Below, in pieces: positions 50,473-58,546 of a stretch of DNA of 64,000 nt (the first letter of the stretch is position 1; the number at the start of each line of letters is the position of its first letter). This DNA is from Atribacter laminatus (GTDB taxonomy: Bacteria; Atribacterota; Atribacteria; Atribacterales; Atribacteraceae). The translations under genes and the position numbers were made by a program. The stretch lies in contig NZ_CP065383.1 of NCBI RefSeq assembly GCF_015775515.1, positions 620,001-684,000 on the forward strand, in the 5' to 3' direction. The notes under the pieces are model-generated. The model worked only from the letters and a program-made list of their open reading frames with translations, searched no databases and had not been told where the DNA came from.

Positions 50473-52263
50473 TTAATTTCTCTCAAAAATTAAAGCTTCA
50501 TAAAAATATTCTTGAAAATCACTACGAGCTGATAATTCAACATATTGTGCTTTTTTGGCTAAATTTTCAACTTTTTCTCGAAATACTTTTGAAAGAAGAG
50601 CTTTTTTGGCTCCAAATAATGACGCATTCCCAACTGATAATACTGTTTTTACCCTTGGAATAATACCTACTGTCATTGCACTTTCCGGATTAATAAAACT
50701 ACCAAAAGCTCCTGCTAATATGACCTGGTCAATATCTGATTCTGATCGATTCGCTTGGTGGAGCAAAACTTTCCTTCCCGCTTGGAGGGCTGCTTTGGCT
50801 AATTGTAGCTGAGAAATATCTTCCTGAGTTACAATAACATGCGGATCATGACTTAAAACAAAAAAATGGCTTTTCCCTTCTTCTTGTATTCGAGAAGATA
50901 ACAAATGATTGTCTTTTTGTAATCTTCCATTTGGTGCAACAGAATCTCCCTTAATTAAACAAGCTAAGGCATCAATGAGCCCAGTTCCACAAACACCTCT
51001 CGGTGCTACATCTCCAATGGTGTATATTTTTAAATCAGAATTTTCAATTTCTACTTGGTGAATCGCTCCCAGGGTAGCACGAGTACCGTGCTTGATTTGA
51101 GCCCCTTCAAAAGCTGGGCCTGCGGCCGTTCCACAGCAGTAAATCTTCCCTTGGTCAGAAAGGACAATTTCTCCATTGGTTCCTATATCAACATAGAGAA
51201 GGGTTGAATTATTATTCTCAAGGTCATGAGCTCCAATACCAGCAATAATATCACCTCCAACATATCCAGCAACCGAAGGAAAAATGTATACCTGAGCCTC
51301 TGGATGGACAACTAAATGAACTCTCCGAGCGCTGGTATAGTAGGACCGACAAAAAACCGGAGCAAAAGGAGCCGTTCCTATCGAGATTGGAGATACTCCT
51401 AAAAAAATATGTTCCATAATTGTATTTCCCGCTACTGCAACTGATAATATTCGGTTGGGGTCATTCCCAGTCTTTTGACAGGCTTCCTGTATCAAGTCAT
51501 TCATCGATGATAGCAATAATTCTTGAAGGTTAGACAGAGCTCCTTGGTTATCTTGAATAGCTCTCAATCGAGATAATACATCGGCTCCAAAGCTTGCTTG
51601 ACGATTTAAGGCACCTGCTCGATAAAGGGTTGATCCTGTCTCAAGGTCAAGAAGTTCGCAAGCTAAAGTCGTCGTTCCAATGTCAAAGGCAATTCCTAAA
51701 AAAGAAGCCTTTTCAGCGTCTAAGTTTGCCCAATAAATTTGGCCTTCATCAAAACCTATTTCAAAATTCATCTTATCTTGATTCTCAATGCGAGACAATT
51801 CCCGAAGAGCTTGAACAGACCATTTTCTAACAATAGGTGAGGTCGGTAATTGATTCTCAACAATCTCATCAAGGGACAAAGATTGATTTAATGAGGGTTT
51901 TTTAAGCTGAATATTTGTTTTTTTAACTGGTAGTTCTTCTAAAAGAGCTTCTCCTGATTCCGCTAAAACCTCTACCTTATGAGTTATTGAATCATGAATA
52001 TCAATTTCAATATCCTCGATGATTTGGGCTTGACAAGCTAAACGGTATCCTTGAGATATCTTTTCCTTTAAATGTTTTATTTCTTGTGCGGTTGGTTGAG
52101 CAACGCTCCCTTTTATAATTTTTATCAGGCACTTTCCACAATACCCAAACCCCCCACAATAGGCATTTATATCAATGCCTTCTCTTTGAAGTACTTCTAA
52201 AATATTCTCTCCAGATTTAGCTTCGAATTCTTTATCAAATTGATTAATTTTTATTTTTGGCAT
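50473..52263 (-). CDS. RACo-like corrinoid-protein activator: 2Fe-2S ferredoxin plus ASKHA domain
   Basis: A 596-residue fusion. Residues 1-75 form a plant-type [2Fe-2S] ferredoxin (AYCGGFGYCGKC, then a distant Cys in RLACQAQ). A linker follows, and the C-terminal two-thirds are an actin-like ASKHA ATPase (GIAFDIGTTTLACELLD, VAVAGNTIMEHIF, YVDIGTNGEIVLSD, VILAGAFGSFINPESA). Proteins of this plan (RACo, RamQ) reductively reactivate corrinoid methyltransferases at the expense of ATP. No corrinoid protein is seen next to it. The URO-D-family protein at 4029-5120 is a remote candidate partner. Confidence 0.88.
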   Translation of the reverse strand: MPKIKINQFDKEFEAKSGENILEVLQREGIDINAYCGGFGYCGKCLIKIIKGSVAQPTAQEIKHLKEKISQGYRLACQAQIIEDIEIDIHDSITHKVEVLAESGEALLEELPVKKTNIQLKKPSLNQSLSLDEIVENQLPTSPIVRKWSVQALRELSRIENQDKMNFEIGFDEGQIYWANLDAEKASFLGIAFDIGTTTLACELLDLETGSTLYRAGALNRQASFGADVLSRLRAIQDNQGALSNLQELLLSSMNDLIQEACQKTGNDPNRILSVAVAGNTIMEHIFLGVSPISIGTAPFAPVFCRSYYTSARRVHLVVHPEAQVYIFPSVAGYVGGDIIAGIGAHDLENNNSTLLYVDIGTNGEIVLSDQGKIYCCGTAAGPAFEGAQIKHGTRATLGAIHQVEIENSDLKIYTIGDVAPRGVCGTGLIDALACLIKGDSVAPNGRLQKDNHLLSSRIQEEGKSHFFVLSHDPHVIVTQEDISQLQLAKAALQAGRKVLLHQANRSESDIDQVILAGAFGSFINPESAMTVGIIPRVKTVLSVGNASLFGAKKALLSKVFREKVENLAKKAQYVELSARSDFQEYFYEALIFERN

Positions 52264-52400
52264 GATATTATCCTTTAATTTATCAATTATTTTAAGAAAA
52301 CAAAAAGATTTCTATATTTAACTCCTATTCTGTTAATACAAGATGGGTTATGATAAGCGATATTCAAACTCTTTACCCATCGACCATCACCGTAGTTATA

Positions 52401-52445
52401 GGATAGACCGTCATGCTGATAACCAGCACCAGATGAGGACGAAAA
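52401..52445. repeat. Intergenic repeat A, copy 1
   Basis: Starts GGATAGACCGTCATGCTG and continues AGCACCAGATGAGG. Shared with 52568-52636 and, inverted, with 53639-53680, 53808-53880 and 54181-54252. Confidence 0.7.
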
Positions 52446-52450
52446 CAAAG

Positions 52451-52479
52451 ATTCGACATGCCATGGCATGTCGCTACAT
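52451..52479. repeat. Intergenic repeat B, copy 1 (contains a perfect 20-bp palindrome)
   Basis: 29-bp unit with the palindrome CGACATGCCATGGCATGTCG at 52454-52473; an exact inverted copy lies at 53599-53627. Confidence 0.85.
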
Positions 52480-52491
52480 TAATTAAAGAAT

Positions 52492-52511
52492 GGGCACAAT
52501 ACATTGTGCCC
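52492..52511. repeat. Intergenic hairpin repeat C
   Basis: GGGCACAAT-AC-ATTGTGCCC, a 9-bp-arm hairpin. Related text (GGTAGGGGCTTGATTTATCA) follows at 52531, and its partner (GGGCTTGATAAATAAAGACC) lies near 53530. Confidence 0.6.
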
Positions 52512-52567
52512 CTACAATTTTAAATTCTTTGGTAGGGGCTTGATTTATCATGCCCGTAAGTTTTCAT

Positions 52568-52636
52568 GATAGACCCTCATGCTGCCTAGTAGCACCAGAT
52601 GAGGATGAAAATACCTATCTAAATCCGTCATTGCGA
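52568..52636. repeat. Intergenic repeat A, copy 2
   Basis: Begins GATAGACCCTCATGCTG, contains AGCACCAGATGAGGATGAAA, and runs into ATCCGTCATTGCGAG, a widespread intergenic module. Confidence 0.7.
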
Positions 52637-52714
52637 GAAGGTCAACCGTTTTTTGGTTGAACGACATGGCAATCTCTGCCACCCAGTTTGTCATTTTAAG
52701 GAGTCCAGTGTCTT

Positions 52715-52875
52715 CTACCGGACGACGTGAGAATCTCATCCTTTTAAATCTTTTTAAGAATAAAAAACCTAAAAAAGACGAGATCCTCACGGCTTCGAAA
52801 AACGAAGCCTCAGGATGACACCGGCTGAATCAGATGAGATCCTCACGCGGAAAAGCACCGCTCAGGATGACGGAT
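52715..52875. repeat. Intergenic repeat D group (GATCCTCACG...CAGGATGAC hairpins)
   Basis: Two tandem modules of GAGATCCTCACG, a short hairpin and CTCAGGATGAC (about 52778-52819 and 52835-52872). A third, inverted, lies at 53711-53754. They form stems and contain no gene. Confidence 0.6.
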
Positions 52876-52977
52876 TTTTTAAACATTTTTATATTTTCAG
52901 GATAGAACAACTCTGATAGTTTATCATTTTTGTCAATAAAAAAGTAAGTTCTCTTTTATCAATAAAAAAAAATAAAA

Positions 52978-53003
52978 AACCTCTCCTTTTTCCAGGAGAG
53001 GTT
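52978..53003 (-). terminator. Terminator of the RpiB-like/Dha transcript
   Basis: 10-bp stem (AACCTCTCCT and complement), 6-nt loop, followed on the minus strand by TTTTTTATTTTTTTTT, 24 bases after the stop at 53027. Confidence 0.9.
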
Positions 53004-53026
53004 GGAATACAATTTTAGGTAATTAA

Positions 53027-53479
53027 TTATTTCATATATTTCTTTTCAATTTCTCGGATTTTTTGTACTTTGGGGAGAGACCTCCCCCCACCGAATTCGC
53101 TTCCCAACCAGGCATCAACCAACATCTTAGCCAGCTCTGGACCCACAATATGTCTTCCTAAAGTCATGACGTTGGAATCATTGCTTTTTTTTGCTCTTTC
53201 AGCTGAATAAATATCATGAGCAGGAGCGGCATAAATCCCGGGTATTTTATTAGCAGCCATGGCCATACCAAGGCCGGTTCCACAGACGAGTATTCCATAT
53301 TGGTGCTTTCCTTCTCTTATGGTCAAGCAAGCTTTGAGGGCTATATCTGGATAATCCACAACTTCATCTTCTGAGTTCACCCCTAAATCTTCAAATTCAA
53401 CTTCCTTTTCACGTAAATGGTCGGCAATAACTTTTTTTAAAGGATATCCAAAATGATCGGATGCCAGAAATAAGGACAT
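53027..53479 (-). CDS. RpiB/LacAB-family sugar-phosphate isomerase linked to DhaKL
   Basis: A 150-residue RpiB-fold isomerase of normal length. LFLASDHFGYPLKK, DYPDIALKACL, LVCGTGLGMAMAANK (catalytic Cys66 kept) and SNDSNVMTLGR mark the family. At the place of the E. coli ring-opening His99 the residue is Ser99, so linear substrates such as tetruloses would not need that step. In known erythritol and threitol pathways, an RpiB-family isomerase acts with a DhaK-type erythrulose kinase, and dhaK and dhaL lie directly upstream here. The role is inferred. Intergenic repeats flank the gene on both sides. Confidence 0.88.
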   Translation of the reverse strand: MSLFLASDHFGYPLKKVIADHLREKEVEFEDLGVNSEDEVVDYPDIALKACLTIREGKHQYGILVCGTGLGMAMAANKIPGIYAAPAHDIYSAERAKKSNDSNVMTLGRHIVGPELAKMLVDAWLGSEFGGGRSLPKVQKIREIEKKYMK

Positions 53480-53598
53480 GATTCTTCACTCCTTTTCAAT
53501 TATCAAAACTCTAATAAAATTCCATTTGCGGGCTTGATAAATAAAGACCCCTACAAAAATATGTTTTCTATAGCTGCGCAATTTATAGCGCCCAATTC

Positions 53599-53627
53599 AT
53601 GTAGCGACATGCCATGGCATGTCGAAT
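53599..53627. repeat. Intergenic repeat B, copy 2 (inverted)
   Basis: Exact reverse complement of 52451-52479. The 20-bp palindrome is at 53605-53624. The pair brackets the RpiB-like gene. Confidence 0.85.
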
Positions 53628-53638
53628 TTTAGATTTTT

Positions 53639-53680
53639 TATCCTCATCTGGTGCCACAATGTGACATGAGGGTCTAACCT
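53639..53680. repeat. Intergenic repeat A, copy 3 (inverted, partial)
   Basis: Inverted, diverged copy: CCTCATCTGGTGCC, then CATGAGGGTCTAACCTG. Confidence 0.55.
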
Positions 53681-53770
53681 GAAAATGCCATCAAGTGAAT
53701 TCTTTAATCGGTCATCCTGAGCCATCGCTTTTTGAGGGCGTGAGGATCTCATCTTTTCATTATTAAAAAA

Positions 53771-53880
53771 AATACTAAATGAGATTGCCACGTCGCATAG
53801 GACTCTCCTCGCAATGACGGATTTAGATAGGTATTTTCATCCTCATCTGGTGCTGCAAAGCAGCATGACGGTCTATCCTG
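53771..53880. repeat. Composite intergenic repeat, copy 4 (inverted)
   Basis: Starts ATACTAAATGAGATTGCCAC, includes CTCGCAATGACGGATTTAG and ends GCAGCATGACGGTCTATCC. It matches 54149-54252 over about 100 bases apart from a few short differences. Confidence 0.75.
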
Positions 53881-54148
53881 TAAATACGGAATGTTTTTTA
53901 ATGTTACTTTTTTATAACAATCAACCATAATCTTATTCTGGGCTTTCACCCTCATCCTCACCTTCTCCCATCAAGGGAGAAGGAACTTTGAGTCGTCATT
54001 GCGAGACCTGGTTTTTTGAGGTCGCGGCAATCTCTTGAGTCATTTTTTATTATTTATAGGATTGAGAAATTATGGAATTGTGGAATCGAAATCAATGAGA
54101 TTCTTATAATGTCTGGTAAAAAACACCGGATTCCTCAGAATTAAAGAA

Positions 54149-54252
54149 TTACTAAATGAGATTGCCACGTCGCTTCGCTCCTCGCAATGACGGATTTAGA
54201 TAGGTATTTTCATCCTCATCTGGTGCTGCTATATAGCATGAAGGTCTATCTT
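54149..54252. repeat. Composite intergenic repeat, copy 5 (inverted)
   Basis: Second full composite unit, 40 bases before the DhaL stop. The stretch between the two units (53881-54148) contains another widespread module (CTCACCTTCTCCCATCAAGG, near 53956) and no gene. Confidence 0.75.
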
Positions 54253-54293
54253 AAAATTATCATCAAATGAATTCGAGTTAAAATTTTGTTAAC

Positions 54294-54941
54294 TTATCCT
54301 TCAACTAAACTCTTTAGAAAAGCTTCCATGATAAAGTAGCTCGATGCTGCACCTGGATCAATATGACCTATTGAACGTTCTCCCAAACGGCTTGAACGAC
54401 CTCTTAAGGAAAGCATGTCTTTGGTGGATTCCATGCCTTGTTTTGCTGCAGCAATACCGGCATTGATCATATCTGAAAGAGGTTTCCCCTCATCAAAGGC
54501 TTTTTGAAGAGCTTCGGCGGTTGGATAAATGGTATCAAACATGGTTTTTTCTCCAATTTTCACCTTTCCTCTTCTTTCGATGCCACGAGCAAAAGCCACC
54601 ATTAGGGCAACTAAGTCTTCCCGAGTAAGCACACTTTTTCCGCAAATGGCAGTTCCTGCATCCATGAAAGCGGTTCCGTACAGTGGGCCCATGGCTGCTC
54701 CGCCAGAGAAAATGATCGCCTTTCCAATCGATTGGAGGAGGCTTCCAATATCATTCTGATCAGCAGGGTAAGCGTCCACAGCTTCTTTCACTTTTTTAAA
54801 GGCAGCAGTGACACTTTCTCCATGATCGGAATCTCCAATAGGAGAATCAAGGTCATTCAAATATTGGCGATTTTCCTCAAGTCGATTTAGAATTGAAGCA
54901 AATGATTCTTTAACCCTATTAAAAGAAATGGTATCAGCCAT
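54294..54941 (-). CDS. dhaL: Dihydroxyacetone kinase subunit DhaL-like
   Basis: A 215-residue DhaL-type nucleotide-binding subunit. The Mg-ATP/ADP site appears as LDSPIGDSDHGESVTAAF, FSGGAAMGPLYGTAF and RGRSSRLGERSIGHIDPGA. In PTS-type systems DhaL transfers phosphate from DhaM to the substrate held on DhaK. No DhaM or other PTS protein is in this window, so ATP may be the direct donor, as in ATP-type kinases. It follows dhaK by 15 bases. The substrate could be dihydroxyacetone or a tetrulose. Confidence 0.93.
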   Translation of the reverse strand: MADTISFNRVKESFASILNRLEENRQYLNDLDSPIGDSDHGESVTAAFKKVKEAVDAYPADQNDIGSLLQSIGKAIIFSGGAAMGPLYGTAFMDAGTAICGKSVLTREDLVALMVAFARGIERRGKVKIGEKTMFDTIYPTAEALQKAFDEGKPLSDMINAGIAAAKQGMESTKDMLSLRGRSSRLGERSIGHIDPGAASSYFIMEAFLKSLVEG

Positions 54942-54956
54942 TGTTATTCGTCTCCT

Positions 54957-55955
54957 TTAATGCTGAATAAGATGCACTCCATCGCAAGGAGCATCAATTA
55001 ACCGTTTTAAGTCTTCATCAAGTTTGGTGAGCGTTATGGAAAAACCACCCATCTCCATTGAAGTGAAAAACTCTCCAATATAGTTCCGATGAATAGTGAT
55101 CTGATGATCGGTAAGAATTTGATGGAGTTTTCGATAACAAATATACATTTCTAAAAGAGAGGTTGACCCAAGACCACTCATCAGAACTGAAACTTCATCC
55201 CCTGCTCCAAAAGGGAGATCCTCAAGGATTTTCTGAGTTATGAGTGTGGTGACTTCATCAGCAGACATCAATTTCGTACGTTGTATTCCTGGTTCTCCAT
55301 GATGGCCTACCCCAATCTCCATCTCGTCATCACCAATTTGGAAACTTGGTTTTCCAGAAGAAGGCATAATGCAGGGTGTATGAGCCACGCCAAGACTACG
55401 GGTGTTAAAGATGGTTCGGTTCCCAACTTCTTTGAGGGTGGCGAGGTCAGCTCCTTCTTGGGCTAAGGCTCCCATCATTTTCCAGAGAACCACTTCACCA
55501 GCCACTCCTCGTCGATTATCCATCCGATCCTTTGGAGATGACGCAACGTCATCATTGACTACTAAGATTTCTACCGGAATTCCTTCATCTTGAGCCAATT
55601 CCGCTGCCATTCCAAAGTTCATGGTATCGCCAGAATAATTCCCGATACAAACCAAAACTCCTTTCCCGCCATCAGCTGCTTTAATAGCTTCATAACAACG
55701 CTGAACGGGAGGAGCGGCAAAGATATCTCCAACTGCTACTGTATCTAATAGACCTTTCCCAATATATCCAATAAAAGCTGGCTTATGTCCTGAGCCCCCA
55801 CCGGTTATTACACCTACTTTTCCTTGAATGGGAGCGTTCGAATAGGCTAAAACTCTTTCAGTAGGGAGACGTTTTACTTTATCTGAATTTGCCAGTACAT
55901 ATCCTTCAACCATCTCTTCGATAAGATTTTCGTATTTATTAATAAACTTCTTCAC
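54957..55955 (-). CDS. dhaK: Dihydroxyacetone kinase subunit DhaK-like
   Basis: A 332-residue substrate-binding kinase subunit. The glycine-rich ITGGGSGHKPAFIGYIG, LVCIGNYSGDTMNFGMAAE, LGVAHTPCIMPSSGKP and GVGHHGEPGIQR are DhaK motifs; His219 is the residue expected to bind the carbonyl substrate as a hemiaminal. Length is standard for separate DhaK. It is followed by dhaL and the RpiB-like gene. Dihydroxyacetone is the textbook substrate, but erythrulose kinases belong to the same family. Confidence 0.93.
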   Translation of the reverse strand: MKKFINKYENLIEEMVEGYVLANSDKVKRLPTERVLAYSNAPIQGKVGVITGGGSGHKPAFIGYIGKGLLDTVAVGDIFAAPPVQRCYEAIKAADGGKGVLVCIGNYSGDTMNFGMAAELAQDEGIPVEILVVNDDVASSPKDRMDNRRGVAGEVVLWKMMGALAQEGADLATLKEVGNRTIFNTRSLGVAHTPCIMPSSGKPSFQIGDDEMEIGVGHHGEPGIQRTKLMSADEVTTLITQKILEDLPFGAGDEVSVLMSGLGSTSLLEMYICYRKLHQILTDHQITIHRNYIGEFFTSMEMGGFSITLTKLDEDLKRLIDAPCDGVHLIQH

Positions 55956-56039
55956 GTAGTTGACCCCCTTGAAAAATATTTACCCAATTTGAGCTTCTTT
56001 CAATTTATTGATAAATAGACAGTAATTTTTTTGAAATTC

Positions 56040-57548
56040 TCAGGTTAATTGATAATCTTGATAATAATTTTTCAATACTTGATAGAGTTTTTGGTATTTT
56101 TCAAATAATGTCTTATAAATTTGATTATTTTTTGAAGATGGCTCTAATACATCTCCATGTCGAATAAACCTTCCACATCCGCTTTGAAATGAATCAAAAA
56201 TACCAGTACCAACCCCAGCAATAAAAGCCGCCCCAACCGAAGCTGGATCATCTATATTGGTGGTGACGACTTCTATACCAGTAACGTCAGCCATAATTTG
56301 ACACCATAATTGACTTCTCGCCGCTCCACCTGAAACGATTAAACGGTCAGCTTCAAGCCCAAAATCTTTCAGTATTTCCACCGATTCCTTTTGGCTGAAA
56401 GCTACTCCTTCAATAGTTGCCCGAATTATATGCCGAATGTCGTGTTGGTAATTCAAACCAAAATAAACACCACGAGCATTAGGATCAGAATGAGGGGTTC
56501 GTTCTCCTATAAGATAAGGCAGGAAAACCAGCCGATCACTCCCTGGTCCAATCTCACCAGCTAACAAATTGAGATGATCGTAACTCAAGTCCTTTTGGAG
56601 ATAAAGTAAAGAATGACGTAGCCAACGGTACGAACCACCCGCAGCTAAGGTGCACCCCATTAAAAACCATTTTCCTGGAATAGAATAACAAAAGGAATGT
56701 AAGCCTCGGTTTTTTCGGTCCTTTTTAGCTTCTTCAGTCTGAGCCATAACAACTCCAGAAGTTCCCAATACACATGACATTATACCTTTATCAATAACTC
56801 CAAGACCAATACCTCCGGAAGACTGGTCGCCACCACCTCCAACAACTGGGATTCCTTCTGGAAGGCCTGTTTCTTGAGACGCCTTTAAAGAAACATGACC
56901 AGTTATTTCGGTTGATTCAACTACTTGAGGAAAGCAAGAAAAATCAAAATTAAAATCTTTGATAAGCTTTCTTGACCAGGTGCGTTGCGCAACATCAAAG
57001 AGTAAGGTACCAGAGGCATCTGATACTTCAGTGATATATTCATCGGTTAACCGATAACGGAGATAATCTTTGGGTAGGAGATAATGTCTGGATTTTTGTA
57101 AAATATCTTTTTGGTGTTTACGGAGCCATAAAAGTTTGGGGAGCCAATATCCTGTGAGCGGTGTGTTTGCAGTATTTTGTAATAACTTTTCTTCGCCAAT
57201 CATTTCTCTTATTTCATTTAATTCAATAAAGCTTCTCTGATCGCACCAAATCAATGCTGGTCTGAGGGGTTGACCTTTTTCATCAAGATTTATTAAACCA
57301 AGCATTTGTCCAGATAAACCAATAGCTTTTATAGAATCTAAGCCTCCAATAAGTTGTTTTATTTTTTGGATTAAAGTTCGAAAAGCTTCCCACCAATCAT
57401 AAGGATTCTGCTCAGCTGAAAAAGAATCTGGATATGATACAGTCAGTTCAACTGATACTGATTCTATCTTGGTGTTATATAAGTCGAGAAGCGATGCTTT
57501 TAGGGATGATGTACCCAAATCAATACCCAAAATGTATTCCGCAGGCAA
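56040..57548 (-). CDS. FGGY-family kinase, xylulokinase-like
   Basis: A 502-residue FGGY kinase. LGIDLGTSSLKASLLDLYN, FSAEQNPYDWWEAF, AIGLSGQMLGLINLDEKG (in parts), ALIWCDQRS and VGGGGDQSSGGIGLG follow xylulokinase (XylB), which phosphorylates D-xylulose at O5. The C-terminal EGVAFSQKESVEIL and RLIVSGGAARSQLWCQ are also typical. It lies between an SDR and DhaK. SDR oxidation of a pentitol followed by this kinase is a coherent route, but a tetritol or hexitol derivative is possible. Confidence 0.87.
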   Translation of the reverse strand: MPAEYILGIDLGTSSLKASLLDLYNTKIESVSVELTVSYPDSFSAEQNPYDWWEAFRTLIQKIKQLIGGLDSIKAIGLSGQMLGLINLDEKGQPLRPALIWCDQRSFIELNEIREMIGEEKLLQNTANTPLTGYWLPKLLWLRKHQKDILQKSRHYLLPKDYLRYRLTDEYITEVSDASGTLLFDVAQRTWSRKLIKDFNFDFSCFPQVVESTEITGHVSLKASQETGLPEGIPVVGGGGDQSSGGIGLGVIDKGIMSCVLGTSGVVMAQTEEAKKDRKNRGLHSFCYSIPGKWFLMGCTLAAGGSYRWLRHSLLYLQKDLSYDHLNLLAGEIGPGSDRLVFLPYLIGERTPHSDPNARGVYFGLNYQHDIRHIIRATIEGVAFSQKESVEILKDFGLEADRLIVSGGAARSQLWCQIMADVTGIEVVTTNIDDPASVGAAFIAGVGTGIFDSFQSGCGRFIRHGDVLEPSSKNNQIYKTLFEKYQKLYQVLKNYYQDYQLT

Positions 57549-57616
57549 TAGCGACAGCTCCCTTCGTTTTTTAGATTAATCCTTCCAAAAAATAAAAAAA
57601 TACACAAACCCAATAA

Positions 57617-58369
57617 TTAATAATATAAAATTCCTCCATCAACGTTGATTGCCTGACCCACAATGAAATCGGCATCATCGCTGGCAAGAAAAGCAGTAAT
57701 ACCGGCTAGATCTTCTGGAATGCTGATTCTTCCTTTGGGAGTCATTTTGATAAATTTTTCTTTCTTGACCGGATCATTTAAATTTACCTGACCTAATGGA
57801 GTATCCACAATACCTGGACAAATAGAATTAACGTTGATCCCTAGGGGTGCGAATTCTCTCGATAGTGCTCGGGTAAAATTCATCACAGCTGCTTTGGTTG
57901 CTGCGTAGGCTGCTTGGGCAACGTCTCCATTTTTTGCACCTATAGAAGAAACGTTGATAATTTTCCCCGATCGCTGCTCGACCATAACTCGACCGATTTC
58001 TTGACACATTAAAAACACGCTTTTTGCATTTACGGCAAAAATTTTATCCCAATCTTCTTCTTTATAATCGATCACCAATCCGGATATCATAATCCCAGCA
58101 TTATTGACCAAGATGTCAATTCGATGAAATTTGTTAAGAGCTTCTTCTTTAATTTTCACCGCAGTACTTCGTAAACTGACATCCCCAATAACCACCAAAC
58201 TAGGACGATGGTATTCTTGTTCTATGGTTCGAGCCACTTCCTGGCAATTTTTCTCATTTAAATCATTAACTACCACCGAAGCTCCTTCTTTGGCTAAACC
58301 AATCGCTATAGCTTTTCCTATTCCCTGTCCAGCACCGGTTACTATGGCAATTTTATTCTCGAGTCTCAA
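57617..58369 (-). CDS. Short-chain dehydrogenase, probable polyol dehydrogenase
   Basis: A 250-residue classical SDR. TGAGQGIGKAIA, NNAGIMIS, INVSSIGAKNG, YAATKAAVMN (catalytic Tyr/Lys) and VGQAINVDGG are present. In cluster context it would oxidise the imported polyol to a ketose for the adjacent FGGY kinase or DhaKL. It begins 177 bases after the ATPase gene, so it may share the importer transcript. About 45 percent similar by eye to the SDR at 33039-33779. Confidence 0.88.
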   Translation of the reverse strand: MRLENKIAIVTGAGQGIGKAIAIGLAKEGASVVVNDLNEKNCQEVARTIEQEYHRPSLVVIGDVSLRSTAVKIKEEALNKFHRIDILVNNAGIMISGLVIDYKEEDWDKIFAVNAKSVFLMCQEIGRVMVEQRSGKIINVSSIGAKNGDVAQAAYAATKAAVMNFTRALSREFAPLGINVNSICPGIVDTPLGQVNLNDPVKKEKFIKMTPKGRISIPEDLAGITAFLASDDADFIVGQAINVDGGILYY

Positions 58370-58546
58370 AGAAAATCCTCCTTTCAGAAAATCTAAATTA
58401 TTTTTTCGTAAATCAAATTTTGTAATTAAACCACATTATGAAAATTGAGACTTTTTCTGACACTTTCTATTAATCGTTGGCAAAAATAAAAAAAGAAGAT
58501 AACTATCTTTCCACTATATATTAAGATTTAAAATTTATCTTCGTTA

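Noticed and set aside
52287-53961. Several 60-80-codon frames in the intergenic repeat regions
   Set aside because: They consist of the hairpin repeats themselves and end or begin within repeat units; no conserved protein features.
52401-54252. CRISPR array
   Set aside because: Repeats are palindromic modules of different kinds, in both orientations and irregularly spaced; no uniform spacers and no cas genes.
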